A stretch of 59,192 bases of DNA from Dehalococcoidia bacterium (GTDB lineage: Bacteria; Chloroflexota; Dehalococcoidia; UBA2979), in contig WHSU01000018.1 of the NCBI GenBank assembly GCA_009379925.1, positions 1 through 59,192 on the forward strand, given 5' to 3'. This document shows, piece by piece, positions 39,570 to 49,277 of the stretch; the first letter of the stretch is position 1; every line of letters starts with the position of its first letter. The notes under the pieces were generated by a model. That model had not been told where the DNA came from. It saw only the letters and a program-made list of their open reading frames with translations, and made no database searches. A program made the position numbers and the translations under genes.

Positions 39570-41015
39570 ATGGCACCTCGTAGCCGCTCGCGCAGCCTCC
39601 TCGTGCCCCGCGCACTCCCGATCCTGATAGCGCTCCTCGCCGGCCTGACCGTCGCGTGCTCGGGCGATGAGCCGGCCCCTACCGTCACAACGACGCCAAC
39701 TCTGGTCGCCGCATCCCCGACGGGCGCGCCGACCTTGACGCCACCATCTACGTCGACACCAGCGCCGAGCCCCACGCCGCCGACCGTGCAGTCGACCGTC
39801 TGGCTGATCGAGCTGGCCAGCGGCGACGTGCAGAGCTTGCACGAGGACACCCAGCGGGCAATGTGGGAGCTCCGGCCGCAATTCACTGAGGACGGTGAGG
39901 GCGTGGAGATCCGGATCGGCGACGAGATTGTCGACTACGACCTCGATGGCACGGAGGTCGAGCGGCGTGCGTACCAGGCGCCGGATGGGCGTTGCCGACA
40001 GATCGAGGAAGGCGACGAGCCGGTCGCCGAGATCGATGGGGTCGAGTATCCGGTGAACTGTGGCCTCTTCTCGCCGGACGGGCGCCGCATGCTCTATCAG
40101 GTCGACCGCGAGGAGATCAATCTGGCTCCGTCGTACCGGGTCCCGACATGGGACGAATGGGTGCTCGACCTCGAGACGGGCGAGCGCCTGCTGCTGCAAG
40201 ATGCGCTTGTGCATTGCGGCGGCTGTGACGGCCGCTACGGGCCGGCGTGGTCACCGTCCGGGCGCTACGTTTACTTCTCGGACTTGGGTGGTCCGGAGCG
40301 CGTGTTCGTTGCTGACGTGGTGAGCGGGTCGACGCGGACGATCATGAGCGGGAACCAGGCCGTCCAGCTCAGCTACGGGCCGGATTGGTCGCCATCCGGC
40401 GACCAACTGCTCCGCACTGACAGCGAGGGCGGTACCGTTCTAGAGGACCTCACGGCGGGCGCTGTGATCCCGCTTCCCGACGTCCCGTGGCCGGCGCGGT
40501 TTAGTACCGGCGGCGACTTCGTGTACGGTCCCGCCTACGAGAGCGGTGAGCGCCCTGGGGAGACGGCGCTGGTCGGCCTCGCGACGCAGCAGGTCACGGT
40601 ACTGGCGGGCGTCGGCCCTTCCGAGCATGTCTGGATCGACCTCGGTGCGGTCTACGACTCACCCGCAGGCCCGGTGGCGCTCCTAGAGTTCGGTTGGGGC
40701 TGTGCGGGGACGACCATCCACCACCCGCTGAGAGCTGACGGCGCGTACTGCCTGGAGGGCGCTCGCCTCGCCCGGCCATCGCCTGACCTCGGGCGCGTAG
40801 CCGCGCCCCGGCGCACTGGAGCTACCGGCCGCGCTGATGGTCCCGGCTTCCAGTCGTCCTCGGTGCCCGTGTGGGAGATCGTCGTTGTCGATGTGAGGGA
40901 CGGAACCGAGCAGGTCCTGGCGAGCGGTGCCATCAGCTCGTGGCCTCCGGATGTCCACTGGAACGAGCAGGGGACGCACCTGCTCGTGTTCTGGCCGGTC
41001 CAGTACGGGATCTAA
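39570..41015 (+). CDS. Lipoprotein with predicted beta-propeller (TolB/PD40-like)
   Basis: The product has 481 residues. A lipoprotein signal (LPILIALLAGLTVAC, lipid Cys at about residue 29) is followed by a Thr/Pro-rich linker of about 45 residues. Repeats of the form GPAWSPSGRYVYFSDLGG and GPDWSPSGDQLLRTDSEGG follow, the WD40-like PD40 pattern seen in TolB. Domain CGG, CDG and other cysteines could form surface disulfides. I cannot assign a function. Such proteins often bind peptides or sugars on the cell surface. It lies between a hydrolase and gatA without an evident operon partner. Confidence 0.72.
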   Translation: MAPRSRSRSLLVPRALPILIALLAGLTVACSGDEPAPTVTTTPTLVAASPTGAPTLTPPSTSTPAPSPTPPTVQSTVWLIELASGDVQSLHEDTQRAMWELRPQFTEDGEGVEIRIGDEIVDYDLDGTEVERRAYQAPDGRCRQIEEGDEPVAEIDGVEYPVNCGLFSPDGRRMLYQVDREEINLAPSYRVPTWDEWVLDLETGERLLLQDALVHCGGCDGRYGPAWSPSGRYVYFSDLGGPERVFVADVVSGSTRTIMSGNQAVQLSYGPDWSPSGDQLLRTDSEGGTVLEDLTAGAVIPLPDVPWPARFSTGGDFVYGPAYESGERPGETALVGLATQQVTVLAGVGPSEHVWIDLGAVYDSPAGPVALLEFGWGCAGTTIHHPLRADGAYCLEGARLARPSPDLGRVAAPRRTGATGRADGPGFQSSSVPVWEIVVVDVRDGTEQVLASGAISSWPPDVHWNEQGTHLLVFWPVQYGI

Positions 41016-42487
41016 ACCGCCGGCAGCGAGGGCTGGCGGGTGTGCCAGTCGGTGAGCTGCGCGTAGGCGTGGGCGGCGCCGAGCAACCGGGACTCCTCGA
41101 ACGGGCGTCCGGCGAGGTGCAGGCCGACCGGTAGTCCGTCCGCGAAGCCGGCCGGGATGCTGATGGCGGCGTTGCCGGCGATGTTCGCGGGGATAGTGTA
41201 GAGGTCGTTCAGGTACATCGCGTAGGGGTCGTCCAGCTTCTCGCCCAGGCGGAACGCGGTGCTCGGGCTCGTAGGGCTCAGGATCACGTCGTGATCCGAA
41301 AGGGCCGCCTCGAACTCGCGGCGGATGAGGGTGCGCACCTTTTGCGCCTTCAGGTAGTAGGCGTCGTAGTAGCCGGCGGAGAGCGCGTAGGTGCCGAGCA
41401 TGATGCGCCGCTTCACCTCAGGGCCGAAGCCGCCCCCGCGCGTGAGCGACATCTCCTCTTCGACGGAGGCGCCCGAGGTGTACGAGTAGCCGTACTTCAC
41501 GCCGTCGTACCTCGCGAGGTTCGCCGACGCCTCGGAGGGGGCGATCAGGTAGTAGACCGGTAGCGCGGCGTCCGCGCTGGGCAGGGTGACGGAGCGGTCG
41601 ACGACCGCACCGTTCGCCTCGAGGACCCCGATCGCCTGCTCGATGGCCTGGCGCACGCCGTCATCTAGGCCTTCGCCGAGGAACTGCTGTGGGACGCCGA
41701 CGCGCAGCCCCCCGAGGCCGCGGCCGAAGTGCTCGGTGTAGTCAGGCACGGGGACGGGGGCGGTCGTGGAGTCGTTGGGGTCGTGCCCGGCGATCACGCC
41801 GAGGAGCCTCGCCACGTCCTCGGCGTCGAGGCCGAAGGGGCCGACCTGGTCCAGTGACGAGGCGAAGGCGACCACGCCGAAGCGGCTGACGCGGCCGTAC
41901 GTGGGCTTGAGGCCTAGGATGCCACAGAGCGCGGCCGGCTGGCGGATCGACCCGCCGGTGTCGGTGCCGAGTGACAGCGGGACGCCTCGCGCGGCGACGG
42001 TCGCGGCTGAGCCTCCCGAGGAGCCGCCGGGCACGCGGTCGAGGTCCCACGGGTTGTGCGTGGGTCCGAAGGCGGAGTGTTCGGTGGACGAACCCATCGC
42101 GAACTCGTCGAGGTTCGTCTTGCCGATGATGACCGCGCCGGCCTCCTGGATGCGCTGGACGACGGTGCAGTCGAGCACCGGCGTGAACTGCTCGAGCATC
42201 TTCGAGGCAGCGGTCGTGCGGACGCCCTTCGTCGAGAGCAGGTCTTTCACGCCGATGGGGATGCCGGTGAGCGGGCCGCCCTCGCCGGCACGCAGCCGCT
42301 CATCGGCGGCGGCGGCCTGCGCGAGCGCGAGTTCGTCCGTGAGCGTGATGTAGGCGTGTAGCGAGGGTTCCTGGGCGCGCACCCGCTCGAGGGTCGCCTC
42401 CGCGAGGGTGCGCGCGGTGTAGTCCCCGGCGCGCAGCCGGGCGGCGTGCTCGTGAGCGGGTACGTCCAGGTCGATCGTGTCCGGCAC
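41012..42487 (-). CDS. gatA: Glutamyl-tRNA(Gln)/aspartyl-tRNA(Asn) amidotransferase subunit A
   Basis: GatA releases ammonia from glutamine for conversion of Glu-tRNA-Gln or Asp-tRNA-Asn. The 491-residue amidase has the Lys-cisSer-Ser triad at Lys81 (GIPIGVKDLL), Ser156 (RVPGGSSGGSAA) and Ser180 (GTDTGGSIRQPA). The spacing of 75 and 24 residues equals that of characterised GatA enzymes. GTG 42487 overlaps the gatC stop (TAGTG). gatB is not in this window, so the complex must be completed elsewhere. No glnS is seen here. Confidence 0.95.
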   Translation of the reverse strand: MPDTIDLDVPAHEHAARLRAGDYTARTLAEATLERVRAQEPSLHAYITLTDELALAQAAAADERLRAGEGGPLTGIPIGVKDLLSTKGVRTTAASKMLEQFTPVLDCTVVQRIQEAGAVIIGKTNLDEFAMGSSTEHSAFGPTHNPWDLDRVPGGSSGGSAATVAARGVPLSLGTDTGGSIRQPAALCGILGLKPTYGRVSRFGVVAFASSLDQVGPFGLDAEDVARLLGVIAGHDPNDSTTAPVPVPDYTEHFGRGLGGLRVGVPQQFLGEGLDDGVRQAIEQAIGVLEANGAVVDRSVTLPSADAALPVYYLIAPSEASANLARYDGVKYGYSYTSGASVEEEMSLTRGGGFGPEVKRRIMLGTYALSAGYYDAYYLKAQKVRTLIRREFEAALSDHDVILSPTSPSTAFRLGEKLDDPYAMYLNDLYTIPANIAGNAAISIPAGFADGLPVGLHLAGRPFEESRLLGAAHAYAQLTDWHTRQPSLPAV

Positions 42488-42774
42488 TAGTCGAGCACCG
42501 CCCGCACGCGGAAGTAGCCGTCTTCACGCCTGGGCGCGTTCGCGAACACCTCCTCGCGGTCGAGCGAGGGCCGCGGTTCGTCCGGCCGGTCCACGTTCGC
42601 GAGGTCGAAGGACTGCGCGGTCGGCGGAACGTCCGAGGTGTCGATGTCGTTCAGGATCTGGAAATGGTCGAGGATACCGGACAGCTGGTCGCGCAGGCGT
42701 TCCACCTCGTCATCGTCGAGGGCGACGCGGGCGAGGCGCGCGATGTATCTCACCTCGTCCGCGGTCAGGGCCAT
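42487..42774 (-). CDS. gatC: Aspartyl/glutamyl-tRNA amidotransferase subunit C
   Basis: GatC wraps around GatA and GatB and stabilises the complex. The 95-residue product starts at ATG 42774 with ALTADEVRYIARLARVAL. LRDQLSGILDHFQILNDID follows, then SLDREEVFANAPRREDGYF, the usual C-terminal belt. The open frame extends to 42942, but the extra residues are not GatC-like. A -10 (TATAGT, 42834-42829) lies 54 bp upstream on the minus strand. It is directly followed by gatA. Confidence 0.93.
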   Translation of the reverse strand: MALTADEVRYIARLARVALDDDEVERLRDQLSGILDHFQILNDIDTSDVPPTAQSFDLANVDRPDEPRPSLDREEVFANAPRREDGYFRVRAVLD

Positions 42775-43012
42775 GGGGATCCTCGGGTGGTGGATGCGCG
42801 ACGAGACGCCGTGACGGCGCCCGAAGTCACTATAGGGAGCACATCTGTACCGGGCCACCGCGCGTTCCCTCAGGTGAGCCGTCAGCGTCCCGACAGCATC
42901 TTTCGGGGCTTTCGGGGTCGACCGGGGACCAGCGGCGGCCATACGATCGACGGCGTGCCCTCGCGCCGGCTACGGCCGGGCGGGCGGGCGCGAGCCAGGG
43001 AGGGCCGAGCGA

Positions 43013-43843
43013 GTGCAGGAAGCCGCCGCGCCGGCTACGACCCCGGCCAGCCATGAGCCCGAAGCCGCGCGCCTGGGCAATCCCAGCTACGTCTGGCGCT
43101 CCGGACAGGACCGCCGAGTCAACCTGATCGAGCGCTACGTGCGCCTGGAGGGGCGGCGCGTGCTGGACCTGGGGTGCGGCCTGGGCGAATACGTGCGCGC
43201 CTTCTCCCGTCGAGGGGCGACGGCACTCGGCAGCGACATCGCCGCAGACCGGCTGCGTGAGGCGCGTCAGCGCGCGACGGCACAGCCGTCGCCACCGGGC
43301 ACGGTGGCCGGCTTCATGGCGGCGGCCGGTGAGGCGCTGCCGCTACGGGACGCCTCGCTGGACGTGGTGGTGCTGAACGAGGTGATCGAGCATGTCGCGG
43401 ACGACCGCGCGACGCTTCGTGAGGTGGGGCGGGTGCTGGCGCCGGGCGGGCTGTGCATTCTCTACGCGCCGAACCGGCTCTACCCCTTCGAGACGCATGG
43501 CATTTACTTAAGAGGCCGCTACATCTTCGGCAACATTCCGCTGGTGAACTGGCTGCCGGACGTGCTGCGCAACCGGCTGGTGCCGCACGCGCGGGCGTAC
43601 CGGCACGGCGACTGGCCGCGGCTCATCGAGGGTGCGCCGCTGGAGGTGCTGCACCACACCTACGTCTATCCGGGCTTCGACAACATCGATGCCCGCTCAC
43701 GTGTGCTCGGGCGGCTGCTGCGGGCGGTCTGCTACTGGGCGGAGGGGAACATCTTCCAGCGCCTGGGTCTCTCGCATCTCGTCGTGCTGCGGCGCACGGT
43801 GGGTGACGCGAGGCCGGCGCGGGCGAAGGAGGCTGCGAGATGA
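43013..43843 (+). CDS. Class I SAM-dependent methyltransferase
   Basis: The product has 276 residues. Motif I is RVLDLGCGLGEYVRAFSRRG near residues 47-66. Motif II/III is LDVVVLNEVIEHVADDRAT, and LREVGRVLAPGGLCILYAPN follows. The C-terminal half is aromatic-rich (YIFGNIPLVNWLPDVLRN) and resembles enzymes acting on lipid- or sugar-linked substrates. GTG 43013 has GGAGGG about 10 bp upstream. The stop overlaps the start of the class A PBP gene (ATGA), so the two are co-translated. A cell-envelope substrate is a fair guess, not shown. Confidence 0.85.
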   Translation: MQEAAAPATTPASHEPEAARLGNPSYVWRSGQDRRVNLIERYVRLEGRRVLDLGCGLGEYVRAFSRRGATALGSDIAADRLREARQRATAQPSPPGTVAGFMAAAGEALPLRDASLDVVVLNEVIEHVADDRATLREVGRVLAPGGLCILYAPNRLYPFETHGIYLRGRYIFGNIPLVNWLPDVLRNRLVPHARAYRHGDWPRLIEGAPLEVLHHTYVYPGFDNIDARSRVLGRLLRAVCYWAEGNIFQRLGLSHLVVLRRTVGDARPARAKEAAR

Positions 43844-46800
43844 GTGCGAGCCAGACGGCGCTGCGCAGGCGCGCCCGGCGCCGCAAGGGGCCGAACAGCC
43901 CGGCCAACAAGCGTCGCGGCGGCCGGCGCCGGGTCGTCTCGATCGTCGGCGGCGCGCTCCTCTTCCTGCTCTTCGCGGGTGCGGCCTTCGGTGGCGGCGT
44001 CGGGTTGTATGCCATGGACCGCTACGACAGCATCGCGGAGGGCGTGGTGCCGCCCGAAGAGCTGATCGCGAAGTACTCGCGCGGTGGCGCTCGGATTTAT
44101 GACCGCAACGGCCAACTCCTGTACGAGTTCGTGGACGAGGTGGGCGGGCTTCGGCGGCCGGTGGCGCTGGAGGAGATCTCGCAGTGGATGACGCAGGCCA
44201 CCATCTCTACGGAGGACGCGTCGTTCTACGAGAACAATGGCCTGAACATGCGCGGCCTGATGCGGGCCGGCGTCGAGAACTTCCTGCCCTTCGGTGACGA
44301 GGGGTTCTTCGAGGGGTCCGGTGGCTCCTCGATCACGCAGCAGCTGGCGAAGAACGTCTACATCCCGCTGGAGCAGCGTGCGGACCGCTCGGTCGACCGC
44401 AAGATCCGGGAGACCGTGATCGCGCTCGAGCTGACCGAGAAGTACTCGAAGGAACAGATCCTCGAGTGGTACCTGAACTCGATCTCGTACGGCGGCATCT
44501 ACATGGGCGTGCAGGCCGCGTCCCAGGGGTACTTCGGTAAGGACGCCAGCGACCTGACGCTTCCGGAGGCCGCGCTGCTGGCGGGCATCCCGCAGTCGCC
44601 AAGCCTGTACGCCCCGCTGCAGGGGGCCGGCCTGGATGCGACCGCGACCGGGTCGTTGTCGCCGACGAGCCCGACCAAGCTGCGCCAGTTGCAGGTGCTG
44701 GACCTGATGGTGCGGCACGGGGCCATCACGCAGGAGCAGGCCAACGAGGCCGGTGCGGAGGAGATCGTCTTCAAGACGAACCGCTTTGAGATCGAGGCGC
44801 CGCACTTCGTCTTGAACCGGGTGGCGGACGAGATCACCGCCCGCTTCGGTGAGCGGGCGCTCTTCGACCAGGGCCTGGAGGTGTTCACCACCATTGACCT
44901 GGACCTCAATCACACCGCTTCGGAGATCCTCGAAGAGCACATCGTGGAGTACGGCGTCCCCGCGAACCTGCACAACAGCGCGCTGATCGCCATCGACCCG
45001 AACTCGGGCCAGATCGTGACGTGGGTGGGCAGCCGCGACTACTTCAATGAGGACATCGAGGGCAAGAACGACAACGTGACGGCGTTGAACTCGCCAGGCT
45101 CGACGTTGAAGCCCTTCACCTTCATGACAGCCTTCATGCAGGGCTGGGGGACGGGCACCGCGATCATCGATGCGCCGCTCACGATCACGGATCCGGCCTC
45201 CGGGCAGGCGTTCACGCCTCGGAACCCGATCGCCGGGTACCAGGGGCCGATGACGGCGGCGCTCGCGCTGGGCAACTCGCTGAACGTCACGGCCGTGAAG
45301 GCGATCCTGTACGGCGGAGTGGACCGCACCATCGGCGTGCTCAATCAGATGGGGTACACGACGCTGGACAACCCGGGAGGCTACGGGCCGGCGCTGACGC
45401 TGGGCGGCGTGGACATCACGCTGCTCGACCAGGCCATCGGCTATAGCGTGCTCGCGGGGAACGGGATGATGCGGGGCCAGGAGGCGGTGGTCACCAACGG
45501 CGACCCGGGCGAGCGGACGCTGGAGCCCATCGCGCTGCTGCGCGTGGAGGACTCCGACGGGAAGATCCTGCTGGACAACTCGCTGCCGGTGGAGCGCCGT
45601 GTGGTGCCGGCGGAGTTCCCGTACCTGGTCACCTCGATCCTCTCGAACGGCGACAACCAGTGCCTGACGTACGGCGTGTGCAACGCGCTGGCGCTGCCGA
45701 ACGGCTTCCCGTCCGCAGCGAAGACCGGCACGAGCGAGCCGTACGAGGACTCGCGAGAGATCGGCGAGACCTGGACCATGGGCTACACGCCGAACCTCGT
45801 GGCGGGCGTCTGGTCTGGCAACTCGGACAACTCGCGCATCACGAACATCAGCTCCGCGACGCTATCCCTGCGAGCGTGGAAGGCGTTCATGGTCGCCGCG
45901 CAGGAGCACCTGGGGCAGGAGCCGCAGGCCTTCGAGCGGCCGCCGGGCGTCGTCGAGCGCGAGGTGTGCTGGCCCTCCGGGCGGCTGCCCTCCGAGGCGT
46001 GCCCCAACTTCAAGCGCTACACCAGCCTGTTCGCGGAGAGCGTGCTCCCCACGAACGAGGACGAGCGCTCTCGGCTCGTGGACAGCTGGTGGCAGGAAGT
46101 CCAGATCGACACGCGCACCGGGTTGCTGGCGGCGGACAACACGCCGTCCCGCTTCGTCGACGAGCAGGTCCGCCTCGTGTTCCCGGAGGCCGAGATGAAG
46201 GCCTGGGGCAGCGGCCTGGTGGACTGGGCCGTGCGGAATGGCGCGGCGCAGTACATCGCACCGACGCGCACGACCGACGACGGGCCGCTGCTCGTGGAGA
46301 TCACCTCGCCGGACGAGAACGACCGGATTCGAGGCGACGTCGACATCCGCGGCCGGGCGAACTCGGAGGACTTCGAGTCGTACAGCGTGCAGTGGGGGCG
46401 CGGATTCGACCCGAGTTCATGGGTGACGGTCCACAGTTCGAACCGGGGCGTGAACAACGGCACGCTGGGCACCTGGGACACGACCCGAGTCCCGGACGGT
46501 AACTACACGGTCCGCGTGACGATGGAGGACGAGGAGCGCGGGACCACCTTCTTCCGCATCCCGGTGCGCGTGGACAACGCGGGTGGCGGCGACAACGAGG
46601 ACGATGATGACAACGGCGGCGGGGGTGACGCCTCGGATGAGGCTCCCTTCGCCATGATCTCCTCACCGCTCAACGGGACGGTGGTCTCGGGCCGCCTCAA
46701 CGTGACCGGCGTCGCCTACTCGGGCGACCTGCTGGCCACGGTCGTCGAGGTCGGCCAGGGGCTGTCGCCGGGCGAGTGGACCGAGATCAACCGGCGTGAC

Positions 46801-46938
46801 GACAACATGAACGCCGGGACCCTTGCGACGTGGGATACGACCCGGTTCGAGAACGGCACCTACACGCTTCGCGTGGTGGTGCGGGACGAAGCGGAGGGCT
46901 TCGCGGACGCTCAGGTCGTGGTGGTCGTTCAGAACTAA
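43840..46938 (+). CDS. Class A penicillin-binding protein with two C-terminal Ig-like repeats
   Basis: This bifunctional peptidoglycan synthase has 1032 residues. A very basic cytoplasmic tail precedes one membrane helix (VSIVGGALLFLLFAGAAFGG). The GT51 domain has catalytic Glu125 in ISTEDASFYENNGLNMRG, then GGSSITQQLAKN (161-172) and DRKIRETVIALELTEKYSK. The transpeptidase has SxxK at Ser421-Lys424 (SPGSTLKPF), SLNVTAVK (SxN) and KTG at 628-630. Residues about 820-905 and 940-1032 are two copies of a beta-sandwich, each with TWDTTR and a following G-YT-RV. They are separated by an acidic Gly/Asp linker. This arrangement resembles BiPBP_C-type tails. Confidence 0.93.
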   Translation: MSASQTALRRRARRRKGPNSPANKRRGGRRRVVSIVGGALLFLLFAGAAFGGGVGLYAMDRYDSIAEGVVPPEELIAKYSRGGARIYDRNGQLLYEFVDEVGGLRRPVALEEISQWMTQATISTEDASFYENNGLNMRGLMRAGVENFLPFGDEGFFEGSGGSSITQQLAKNVYIPLEQRADRSVDRKIRETVIALELTEKYSKEQILEWYLNSISYGGIYMGVQAASQGYFGKDASDLTLPEAALLAGIPQSPSLYAPLQGAGLDATATGSLSPTSPTKLRQLQVLDLMVRHGAITQEQANEAGAEEIVFKTNRFEIEAPHFVLNRVADEITARFGERALFDQGLEVFTTIDLDLNHTASEILEEHIVEYGVPANLHNSALIAIDPNSGQIVTWVGSRDYFNEDIEGKNDNVTALNSPGSTLKPFTFMTAFMQGWGTGTAIIDAPLTITDPASGQAFTPRNPIAGYQGPMTAALALGNSLNVTAVKAILYGGVDRTIGVLNQMGYTTLDNPGGYGPALTLGGVDITLLDQAIGYSVLAGNGMMRGQEAVVTNGDPGERTLEPIALLRVEDSDGKILLDNSLPVERRVVPAEFPYLVTSILSNGDNQCLTYGVCNALALPNGFPSAAKTGTSEPYEDSREIGETWTMGYTPNLVAGVWSGNSDNSRITNISSATLSLRAWKAFMVAAQEHLGQEPQAFERPPGVVEREVCWPSGRLPSEACPNFKRYTSLFAESVLPTNEDERSRLVDSWWQEVQIDTRTGLLAADNTPSRFVDEQVRLVFPEAEMKAWGSGLVDWAVRNGAAQYIAPTRTTDDGPLLVEITSPDENDRIRGDVDIRGRANSEDFESYSVQWGRGFDPSSWVTVHSSNRGVNNGTLGTWDTTRVPDGNYTVRVTMEDEERGTTFFRIPVRVDNAGGGDNEDDDDNGGGGDASDEAPFAMISSPLNGTVVSGRLNVTGVAYSGDLLATVVEVGQGLSPGEWTEINRRDDNMNAGTLATWDTTRFENGTYTLRVVVRDEAEGFADAQVVVVVQN

Positions 46939-46943
46939 CGGCG

Positions 46944-46988
46944 GCACGCCGGGTCCTCGATCAGGCTTGATCGCACGGCCCGGCGTGC
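46944..46988 (+). terminator. Hairpin after the class A PBP gene
   Basis: GCACGCCGGG (46944-46953) pairs perfectly with CCCGGCGTGC (46979-46988). The 25-base interior holds a smaller CGATCA / TGATCG hairpin. There is no T-run, so Rho-independent termination is uncertain. Confidence 0.5.
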
Positions 46989-47003
46989 GAAGATCGGATC
47001 CCA

Positions 47004-47186
47004 TGACGCACCAGTTGTTTGGATCTCCCGCGGCGGGTGTCGCACGGTCAACCGCGCCCCACTACCGGCGTGGTCAGCGGCCCGGCGACCTCCGGATCCG
47101 TCGCGCGCGCATGCGTCGAGGTGCATTCCGCCGAACGATCGAGCGGGCCGGGCAGCGTCTTCAGCGCCTCGTCAGCCCTCGGTAGG
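47004..47186 (+). CDS. Possible small basic protein
   Basis: This is a 60-residue frame (MTHQLFGSPAAGVAR...) with a strongly basic C-terminal half (RIRRARMRRGAFRRTIERAG). It lies in the gap between the PBP and dxs genes. It has no clear ribosome site and no recognised family. High GC makes chance frames of this length common, so it is only a candidate. Nothing else is seen in this gap besides the hairpin. Confidence 0.22.
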
Positions 47187-47210
47187 CACGGCCCTTCGGA
47201 CCGCGGCCGC

Positions 47211-49133
47211 CTATGCCGTGTCGCTGAGCGGTACGCGCAGGCGTGTGCCCAGCAGGGCGCACGCGCGTCCGGCGATCCCCTCGGGTGTCAGGCCCAGCCC
47301 CGCCAGTAGTTCCGCCCGCTCGCCGTGCGGGACGACGGCATCCGTAATTCCCAGCGAGGCCCCGTGCACCTCGGGCCACCGTTCGCCGATGTGCGCGCGC
47401 AGGTAGGCGCCGAAGCCGTTGACGACCGACCCTTCCTCGACGGTAAGGACGTGGGAGTGCCGCGGGAGCAGGCGTTCGAGGCAGGCCTCGTCCAGCGGCT
47501 TGAGGAAGCGGCAGTTCACGACCGTCGCGTCGATACCCTGTTCCGCCAGCCGGTCCGCGGCCTCCATTGCGCGCAGCACCATGGTGCCCGTGGCGAACAG
47601 CGCCAGCTCGCGGCCCTCGCGCAGGACCTCCCACGTGCCGTACTCGATGCTCGGGATGTCGTCCGGGGCGGGGACGGCGGCGGGGACTTGGTCGCGCGGC
47701 CAGCGGATGCTGAACGGCCCATCGCGATGCTGGAGGCCGAGGCGTAGCAGCGCCACCATCTCCGCGCCGTCCTTCGGCGCCGTCACCGTCATCCCCTGCA
47801 CCGGCAACAGGTACGCGATGTCGAGCGCGCCGTGGTGCGTAGGGCCGTCGTCGCCGGCGACCCCGGCACGGTCGAGACAGAACACGACGGGCAGCGACTG
47901 CAGCGCGACGTCGTGGACGATGGAGTCGTACGCGCGCTGGAGGAACGTCGAGTAGATCGCCACGACGGGTTTCACCCCTCGCGTCGCCAGGCCGGCGGCA
48001 AAGGTCACCGCATGCCCCTCGGCGATACCGACATCGAAGAAGCGGTCCGGGTGGGCGGCCTGGAAGAGGTTGGTGCTCGTCCCCTCCGCCATGGCCGCTG
48101 TGATCGCGACCACGTCCGGGTCAAGGGCGCCCAGTTCGGTCAGCGCCTTGCCGAAGGCGGCCTGGTAGCGCGGCAGCGCCGCCGAGGACTTCTTGAGGGG
48201 TGCACCGGTGGCCTTGTCGAAGCCGCCGCCGGCATGCCACTTGACCTGGTCCTCCTCGGCGGGCGCGAAGCCCTTGCCCTTGGTCGTGACCACGTGGACC
48301 AGGCGGGGCCCATCCATCTTCCGCACCTGGTTGAACGTCTCCACCATCTGGCCGGTGTCGTGCCCGTCTACGGGCCCGACGTAGCGGAAGCCCATCTCCT
48401 CGAAGAGCATGCCGGGGACGAACATCCCCTTCACCGCGTCGTCGGCGCGCACGGCGAACTGCTCGACCAGCTCGCCGACAGAGCCGAAGCGGGGCGCCGA
48501 GTGGATGAGGCGCTTCACCTCCTCGCGCACCCAGTTGTACAGCGGGCTGGTGCGCACGTTCGTCAGGTACTTGTGCAGCGCGCCGACGTTCGGCGAGATC
48601 GACATCTGGTTGTCGTTGAGCACCACGATCAGGTCACGCTCGGTGTGGCCAACGTTGTTCAGCGCCTCGAAGGCCAGGCCAGAGGTCATGCCGCCGTCGC
48701 CGATGACCGCGACCACCTCGAAGTCGTCGCCCTGCAGGTCGCGTGCGGCGGCCATACCACTGGCGGCGGAGATCGAGGTGGCAGCGTGGCCGGCGCCGAA
48801 GGTGTCGTACTGGGACTCGTCGCGCCTCAGGAAGCCTGAGAGCCCACCGGTGCGCCGGATCGAGGGGAACGCGTCGTTGCGCCCGGTGAGGATCTTGTGC
48901 GCGTACGCCTGGTGCCCGACGTCCCACACCAGCAGATCCCGCGGTGTCTCGAACGCGCGGTGGAGCGCGATCGTGAGTTCCACCGTGCCGAGGTTGGAGG
49001 CGAAATGCGCCCCCTGGTGTGCGGAGACGACATCCAGGATGCGCTCGCGGACCTCGTCCGCCAGTTCGTCGAGGCGCTCCGCCGGGAGGTCGCGCAGGTC
49101 CGCGGGGGAATGGACCGTGGACAGCAGGGACAT
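47211..49133 (-). CDS. dxs: 1-deoxy-D-xylulose-5-phosphate synthase
   Basis: This is the first enzyme of the MEP isoprenoid pathway. It is thiamine-diphosphate-dependent and condenses pyruvate with glyceraldehyde-3-phosphate. The 640-residue product shows HQGAHFASNLGTVELTIALH, DVGHQAYAHKILTGR and GAGHAATSISAASGMAAARD. The ThDP motif is VVAVIGDGGMTSGLAFEALN with LIVVLNDNQMSISPNVGAL. Then come DRFFDVGIAEGHAVTFAAGL (catalytic Glu) and DRAGVAGDDGPTHHGALDIA. GAGGAGAGG precedes the ATG. It is convergent with the PBP gene. Undecaprenyl carriers for the wall genes depend on this pathway. Confidence 0.96.
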   Translation of the reverse strand: MSLLSTVHSPADLRDLPAERLDELADEVRERILDVVSAHQGAHFASNLGTVELTIALHRAFETPRDLLVWDVGHQAYAHKILTGRNDAFPSIRRTGGLSGFLRRDESQYDTFGAGHAATSISAASGMAAARDLQGDDFEVVAVIGDGGMTSGLAFEALNNVGHTERDLIVVLNDNQMSISPNVGALHKYLTNVRTSPLYNWVREEVKRLIHSAPRFGSVGELVEQFAVRADDAVKGMFVPGMLFEEMGFRYVGPVDGHDTGQMVETFNQVRKMDGPRLVHVVTTKGKGFAPAEEDQVKWHAGGGFDKATGAPLKKSSAALPRYQAAFGKALTELGALDPDVVAITAAMAEGTSTNLFQAAHPDRFFDVGIAEGHAVTFAAGLATRGVKPVVAIYSTFLQRAYDSIVHDVALQSLPVVFCLDRAGVAGDDGPTHHGALDIAYLLPVQGMTVTAPKDGAEMVALLRLGLQHRDGPFSIRWPRDQVPAAVPAPDDIPSIEYGTWEVLREGRELALFATGTMVLRAMEAADRLAEQGIDATVVNCRFLKPLDEACLERLLPRHSHVLTVEEGSVVNGFGAYLRAHIGERWPEVHGASLGITDAVVPHGERAELLAGLGLTPEGIAGRACALLGTRLRVPLSDTA

Positions 49134-49277
49134 CGGGCCTCTCCTCAGTTGGTCGGGTGGCGGAGCGCCGACGCGGTGGCCCCAATGTACGGCGCGGCCA
49201 CGGCGCGACCAAGTACGCGGCGGGCTGGCGCCACGAGCCCGTACCGCCTCGAGGGATGCGGTCCCTGTGGTGCGGGG

